From Bullera alba (taxonomy: Eukaryota > Basidiomycota > Tremellomycetes > Tremellales > Bulleraceae), in contig BCIX01000003.1 of the NCBI GenBank assembly GCA_001600095.1, positions 930,001 through 994,000 on the forward strand: a DNA stretch of 64,000 nt, read 5' to 3'. The notes below the pieces were generated by a model, which was not told where the DNA came from, searched no databases, and saw nothing but the letters and a program-made list of their open reading frames with translations. The position numbers and the translations under genes were made by a program. Below, one piece after another: positions 60,065-64,000 of this stretch. Each line of letters opens with the position of its first letter. Position 1 is the first letter of the stretch.

Positions 60065-60330
60065 TTGAAACCTAGCTCTTGGAGTAGGTTCCTCAGCCAG
60101 ACCACCTCTCTTGCTGCTTCCGACACTGCAATATACTCAGCCTCGACCGTACTGGAAGCCACCGTGGCTTGGCGTCGCGACGACCATACCACTGGCGAGC
60201 CAAAGACCTTGAAGAGGTAACCGGTCGTGGACCGCCTCGACTCTTTACACCCTGCCCAGTCGGCGTCGACCCAACCAACCAACGCCGCATCCGGACCACC
60301 AACAGAGGTCGCCAACCCGACATCGACCAC
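60062..60330 (-). mobile_element. Ty1/copia RNase H fragment
   Basis: Minus-strand reading gives VGWVDADWAGCKESRRSTT, GYLFKVFGSPVVWSSRRQAT and STVEAEYIAVSEAAREVVWL. WVDADWAG and STVEAEY are the RNase H acidic residues of copia elements. After NLLQELGFN the frame changes into the integrase fragment without a stop in between. No reverse transcriptase or LTR is seen upstream in this window. Confidence 0.82.
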
Positions 60331-60344
60331 GGCCGTGATGGACA

Positions 60345-60518
60345 GCCAATTCCGGTGTGTTCACCACGCCCTCCTCTCCAGGTCTCCGATCATATCTTCT
60401 TACGTCGACATTATCCGGAGAACCTGCGCGGCAATTGGTCAGTCCCTCGATTGGCTCATGAATTCGCCGGATCGACAACGACTTTCGCTCCGCTGCTCCA
60501 ACGGTGGTTAACGGACTG
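60345..60518 (+). pseudogene. Short coding-like fragment
   Basis: The frame MDSQFRCVHHALLSRSPI through SSYVDIIRRTCAAIG ends at a TAA near 60511. It is about 55 codons with good third-base bias, but no start context or family. It may be the left part of the next locus, cut by the copia insertion. It overlaps no known domain. Confidence 0.3.
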
Positions 60519-60551
60519 GTGACTTGACTAAACACTGCTGTTGGCTATTGG

Positions 60552-61773
60552 TTGGCCCGGAGAGACGAGCTCCAGAGCTATTTCCAGCGAGAACCAGCCC
60601 AGATCTGGACGGAGGCATCGACACGACGACCTTTGGGACGATCTGGCGATAACAGCAAGCCATTTCCCGCCAACTCGCTCGATAACGACCTATGGATCAT
60701 GCATTCGACCAGTGAGGATCTGCTCAACCGAGTCCGGTGGGCCTTCTACCGAATCCTAGACCAGCGGACGATCCCCCCTCGACGTCCTGCCGATTCTCGT
60801 TCCCATGCTCCGACCCGATACCCGGAGCCTTGGGCCACCCTCAGCGTCCTCGGTTGGCCTCTCACCACCAGCATCCCAGACCCGCTCGAGGCAGTGTCTC
60901 AACCGAGTGATGGCGAGGAATACCTCAAGTACCTCGACACCTCGCCAGCGGTCAAGAAGCCGAGAGCCTTTGTCCAACTGTGAGATTGATTGGAGACAAC
61001 TTCTCACCAATGGCGCCAACCCCAGCGTCGATTGGTCTTCGGTACCTTTGCCAGCTGCTCCAGCGACCCATGGAACGGATCTCGACGGTGATACTGGAGA
61101 ACTCGGCCAGACTCCTGATGGGATCGATTATGGCGAGGCCGGTGCCGACGGTGAAACTGTTGATGGGTATATCGACGATATCGACGCTGGTGATGCCGAT
61201 GCCGAGGGCGAACCCGATCCCGAGTACGTTCAGGGCAGTGACATCGACGACAATGGCAAGCGGTTCGAGAACGGAGGTAGCAGAGAGAGCGAGATGGGCG
61301 GATCCGACGGGGATAGCGGTGACAGCGGTGACAGCGGCGACAATGGCGACCCCGGCGACAATGGCGACACCGGCGACAATGGTGATAGCGGCGACGATGG
61401 CGGTGACGGAGGATGTGGATATGATAGCGGTGACAACGGCACTATCGACTGGAACACCGTAACCAACGATGACACCAACCAGTATTTCAACCCACCGCCG
61501 CTTCCACCCTCCGAGATGGACCCACCAAGTGCCGACGTCGCCAGATCCCCTGATCCAGAGTTCGATCGGATCTGGGACCTCACTACCAACGACTCGGAGC
61601 CCACCGCCCCAAGCTCGCCTATTTCTCATTCGCTCAAACGACCTCTGCCGTCCGAGAGCTCCAGTCCACCCGCCAAGCGATTCAGACACCACAAAGAACC
61701 AATTATAGACCGAGAGGATGATAGTGATGGCGAGCAGTCAGAGACAGGATCGCTCCGAGAACTGATCTGGTGA
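60552..61773 (+). pseudogene. Acidic gene with one frameshift, unknown family
   Basis: Good coding sequence reads LQSYFQREPAQIWTEAS and DNDLWIMHSTSEDLLNRVRW to a TGA near 60983. The next frame resumes at once (EIDWRQLLTNGANPSVDW) and stays open to 61773. The second part is very acidic. It has a Gly/Asp-rich repeat (GDSGDSGDNGDPGDNG) and a basic C-terminal patch (KRPLPSESSSPPAKRFRHHK), like a nuclear signal. A single base change near 60970-60985 would join the halves. No conserved domain is known to me. No intron sites fit the break. Confidence 0.5.
61311..61440 (+). repeat. Gly/Asp minisatellite, about 9-18 nt units
   Basis: Units such as GGTGACAGC and GGCGACAATGGCGAC repeat at least ten times with point changes. 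Repeat length is a multiple of three, so copy-number changes would not break the frame. The minus strand also stays open across the array. Confidence 0.75.
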
Positions 61774-61793
61774 CGTGTAGCATAGTCAAGTTC

Positions 61794-62085
61794 CTTTGGG
61801 ACGATCTGGCAAAGACAGCACGCTATTTCATGCCAACTCGCTCGATAACGACCTATGGATCATGCATTCGAACTCGAGGATCTGCTCATCCGGATGTGGT
61901 GGTGCTTCTACCGGATCTTTGCCCAGCGGACTATCACCCTCAAAGGCCTTCCGATCCTAGTCCCCATGCTCCATCCAGTCAATCCGGAGCTCGGCTAGCT
62001 TCAGCGTTAATAATTGGCCTCTTACCATCGACATTCCAGACCCGCTCTAGGGAGTGTCTCAACCAATGGATCGCGAGGACTAGTG
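61794..62085 (+). repeat. Degenerate second copy of 60631-60922
   Basis: This stretch aligns directly with 60631-60922 from CTTTGGGACGATCTGGC through CTCGCTCGATAACGACCT and CATGCATTCGA to ATTCCAGACCCGCTC. It has many substitutions and small indels that break the frame soon after the shared DNDLWIMHS stretch. Offset between copies is about 1.16 kb. It is a decayed duplicate of the same gene segment, in direct orientation. Confidence 0.75.
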
Positions 62086-62233
62086 TGCACCTACGCTGCT
62101 GCGGCGCAGGAGCCTAGACACGAACACCTTTCCTGCAGCAATTACCCGCATCAGCCGCTCCCAACCGACTTGACTACAAACCCTCCGCTCAGCTTCGGTC
62201 AGTAGAGGATCTCAACAACCACATCGGAAGCCA

Positions 62234-62770
62234 ATGGCGGTCACACCCAAAGGACTTTTTCGGATGTTCCCAGCCCTCTGGGGATCCCTTTCATCAGCCT
62301 GGCGCTCGTTTAAACCCCGCCAACCTGGTCGCCTGGACTCCTACCCCCGCCTCAGATCTCACTCACTCAAGTGGATGATGGATCCTCGTCGCTACTCCAT
62401 GGCCGGAACCAGCATTTCCAACATGCCGCTCAATCCTCTCCCCACACAGTCCGCTTGTCCGGCTTTCAAACCAAAGACGCCGGTATTACAGAAACAAATT
62501 CATCAAGCTGTCGATCTCGCCTCAAGCTCTTTCGCCATTTTGCGGGGGTCCAACTTGCGACGAGGTCATTGCAGCGTATGGTCCCAGTACGGACGAATCT
62601 GCCGTTGCCGACTTCCAATCCGAATCGCTGTCCCACTTGCCGTTAGCTTGGACGCAACCGATCCGGGGGCCAGGCATGGCTATCACACGCCTCCTGTCAA
62701 GCTTCTGCAGCGCCTCCTCCTCTTGTACTGACCGTTTCCTGCACCGAGTCAGGACCCGTCGCGACAGGGT
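62234..62770 (+). pseudogene. Frameshifted small gene, unknown family
   Basis: An ATG at 62234 opens MAVTPKGLFRMFPALWGS and reads well to about 62545. At the G5 run 62544-62548 the better frame changes to CDEVIAAYGPSTDESAV and SESLSHLPLAWTQP, which is open to about 62778. The reading frame therefore looks split by a one-base homopolymer change. No domain is recognised. It lies just right of the duplicated segment. Confidence 0.4.
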
Positions 62771-62798
62771 GGTGAGAACGAGTCCATAGGTCCGTAGT

Positions 62799-63053
62799 AT
62801 GTCTCGATTCTTCTCTCAAGGATCGCTCGATGCATTCAGTTGCCATTTCAGACCACTCGGCTTCTTCCTTCCTCGCTTTCATGATCTCGACGACACCTTC
62901 CGCATTTGCCCGACCACTTCGTCTTTGAAACGGTTCGGAAATTCGGCGTCAAGGGAAGGAGGGGGAATGACTACCATGTTGAAACCTCGAGCTGACTTCG
63001 TAGCGGATGCGGAATGGCATACTGAAACGTGTAACACTCCTACCCACCTTTGA
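62799..63053 (+). CDS. Possible small protein, unrecognised
   Basis: An ATG at 62799 opens 84 codons (MSRFFSQGSLDAFSCHF to the stop at 63053). Third-base bias is moderate. A minus-strand frame of similar size overlaps it. No signal or domain is visible, and it lies inside the decayed block. Confidence 0.25.
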   Translation: MSRFFSQGSLDAFSCHFRPLGFFLPRFHDLDDTFRICPTTSSLKRFGNSASREGGGMTTMLKPRADFVADAEWHTETCNTPTHL

Positions 63054-63200
63054 TCGCAATTTCGTATCGTGGACATCGTCCGCGAGTGCGGAGTCTGACA
63101 TCTGACGAGCCGTATGCATTTCACGGGACAAATCGTGAACATGTGAAGTCTCAAGCTGGCTCTTCACCCTTTCCCTACTCGATTCCTCCATCTGCACCCC

Positions 63201-63947
63201 ATGACACGTTACTGCAACCCGGACGATGGCATGGAAGCCGAATGGGCTGGCACCAAGCCCGACTTGGAGACTCGCGAATGGTCAGACAGCTACGCCCTCT
63301 CCAAGAGAAAAGCTCGAGAGGAAGCAGAGAGAGGCCGACTCGACGAGGCGACGCCCTCCGTCTGCGATACCGAGGATGCCGATGAGGATGAGGAAGGCAC
63401 TCGCACCCCTTTAGAGCCGGAAAGACTGTCTGGCTCTTTGGACTTGATCATCGTGCCAAGTCAGTATATCACAGAGCCCACCCTTTGAGAGACTTTACCC
63501 GGCATGACCGTTGTCGAGCTGTTGACCTCTGCTGGGACCTCTCTCAACCTCACACTTACTGATCTCGAAGTGACCGCGAGCGAAGCCGCAAGTGATGTGC
63601 TCACTCGAATACGCGCTGTGACGGAGGACTTGTCCCGAACGGGGACAATTCCGGTATACACGTACTTCGAGCTCCCGGCGGACATTGATAACAAGTTGAA
63701 CTTCGAGGCGGCCCGCCTGCAGGGAGTCTCTGGAGTCCGCCCTGTGGGCCCGGACGATGATCTCGATCAGATCGTAGGAGACTCGATAAGAACCGTGGAC
63801 GGCTGGTTGCCGCAAATCGAGCCTAGTTATCTGAGAAGGGATTGCGGAAGCGACGCGCTGGCGTACCTGCGTGAGGTTGCATCCCGACTCACAGCTCTCA
63901 GATCTCAGGTACGCACAGCAACCGAGGACGGTAGCGTTGGACTGTGA
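63201..63947 (+). pseudogene. Two in-frame ORFs separated by one TGA
   Basis: The first ORF (63201-63488) reads MTRYCNPDDGMEAEWAGTK, a charged helix SKRKAREEAERGRLDEA and an acidic ending. The second starts with ATG at 63504 (MTVVELLTSAGTSLNLTLTD) and ends at 63947 after helical sequence with YTYFELPADIDNKLNFEAAR. Both are in the same frame; only a TGA (63486-63488) and five codons separate them. They may be one gene broken by a nonsense change, or two. No family is recognised. The intervening codons also look coding. Few normal introns fit the region. Confidence 0.5.
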
Positions 63948-64000
63948 ATATGTTCCGGATACCCTAGTTAGCATGCAAAATCAGTTGATTCGCTGCTATC
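63948..64000. other. Right edge, nothing recognised
   Basis: Only 53 nt follow the last stop. No feature is visible. Confidence 0.5.

Overview
This window looks like a basidiomycete nuclear chromosome, most likely a Tremellomycete close to Cryptococcus or Kwoniella. Genes are densely packed on both strands. Nearly all are cut by many introns of about 45-60 nt with GTGAGT or GTAAGT donors, CTGAC/CTAAC-like branch points and short acceptors. CGA is a common Arg codon, third positions are C-rich, and pyrimidine-rich leaders precede start codons. The genus is inferred, not proven.

Positions 1-56458 are ordinary single-copy core genome. From left to right: a BCAS3/PHAF-like autophagy WD40 protein cut by the left edge (-); an Ala/Pro/Glu-rich disordered protein with two possible first exons (+); RNA polymerase I subunit RPA12 (+); two divergent DUF3533/SNG1-type membrane proteins; a DUF985 cupin (+); chorismate mutase ARO7 (-); mitoribosomal mS35/RSM24 (-); cytosolic NAD-dependent methylene-THF dehydrogenase MTD1 (-); a CCDC124/LSO2-type protein (+); the Fe-S assembly factor DRE2 (-); a gene-poor stretch with weak small ORFs; a low-complexity possibly nuclear protein with a long spliced leader (+); a Dabb-domain protein (+); mitoribosomal uL1m (-); pyruvate kinase (+); the mitochondrial oxaloacetate carrier OAC1 (+); the F1-ATPase chaperone ATP12 (+); a tandem pair of arrestin-like proteins with a Cys/His tail (-,-); the NMD helicase UPF1 (+); an ABHD12-like hydrolase (-); SRP receptor alpha SRP101 (-); the RSC1/RSC2 bromodomain-BAH subunit (+); and indoleamine 2,3-dioxygenase BNA2 (-). 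Several products act in mitochondria (mS35, uL1m, OAC1, ATP12), but each is a separate transcription unit and nothing suggests a gene cluster with one shared function.

From about 56.5 kb to the right edge the character changes. Introns vanish, reading frames break repeatedly, and no core gene is recognised. This part holds a decayed unknown gene (about 56.78-59.58 kb), three Ty1/copia fragments (gag, integrase, RNase H) all on the minus strand but in reversed module order, a degenerate direct duplication (60.63-60.92 and 61.79-62.08 kb), a Gly/Asp minisatellite ORF, and several small ORFs interrupted by stops or frameshifts. It resembles a subtelomeric or heterochromatic decay zone.

I saw no CRISPR array, rRNA, convincing tRNA or intact transposon. 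The most unusual items are the broken accessory block, the copia order, the duplicated arrestin/zinc genes, the N-terminal extension of uL1m, and the two alternative first exons of the 4.6-6.6 kb gene.
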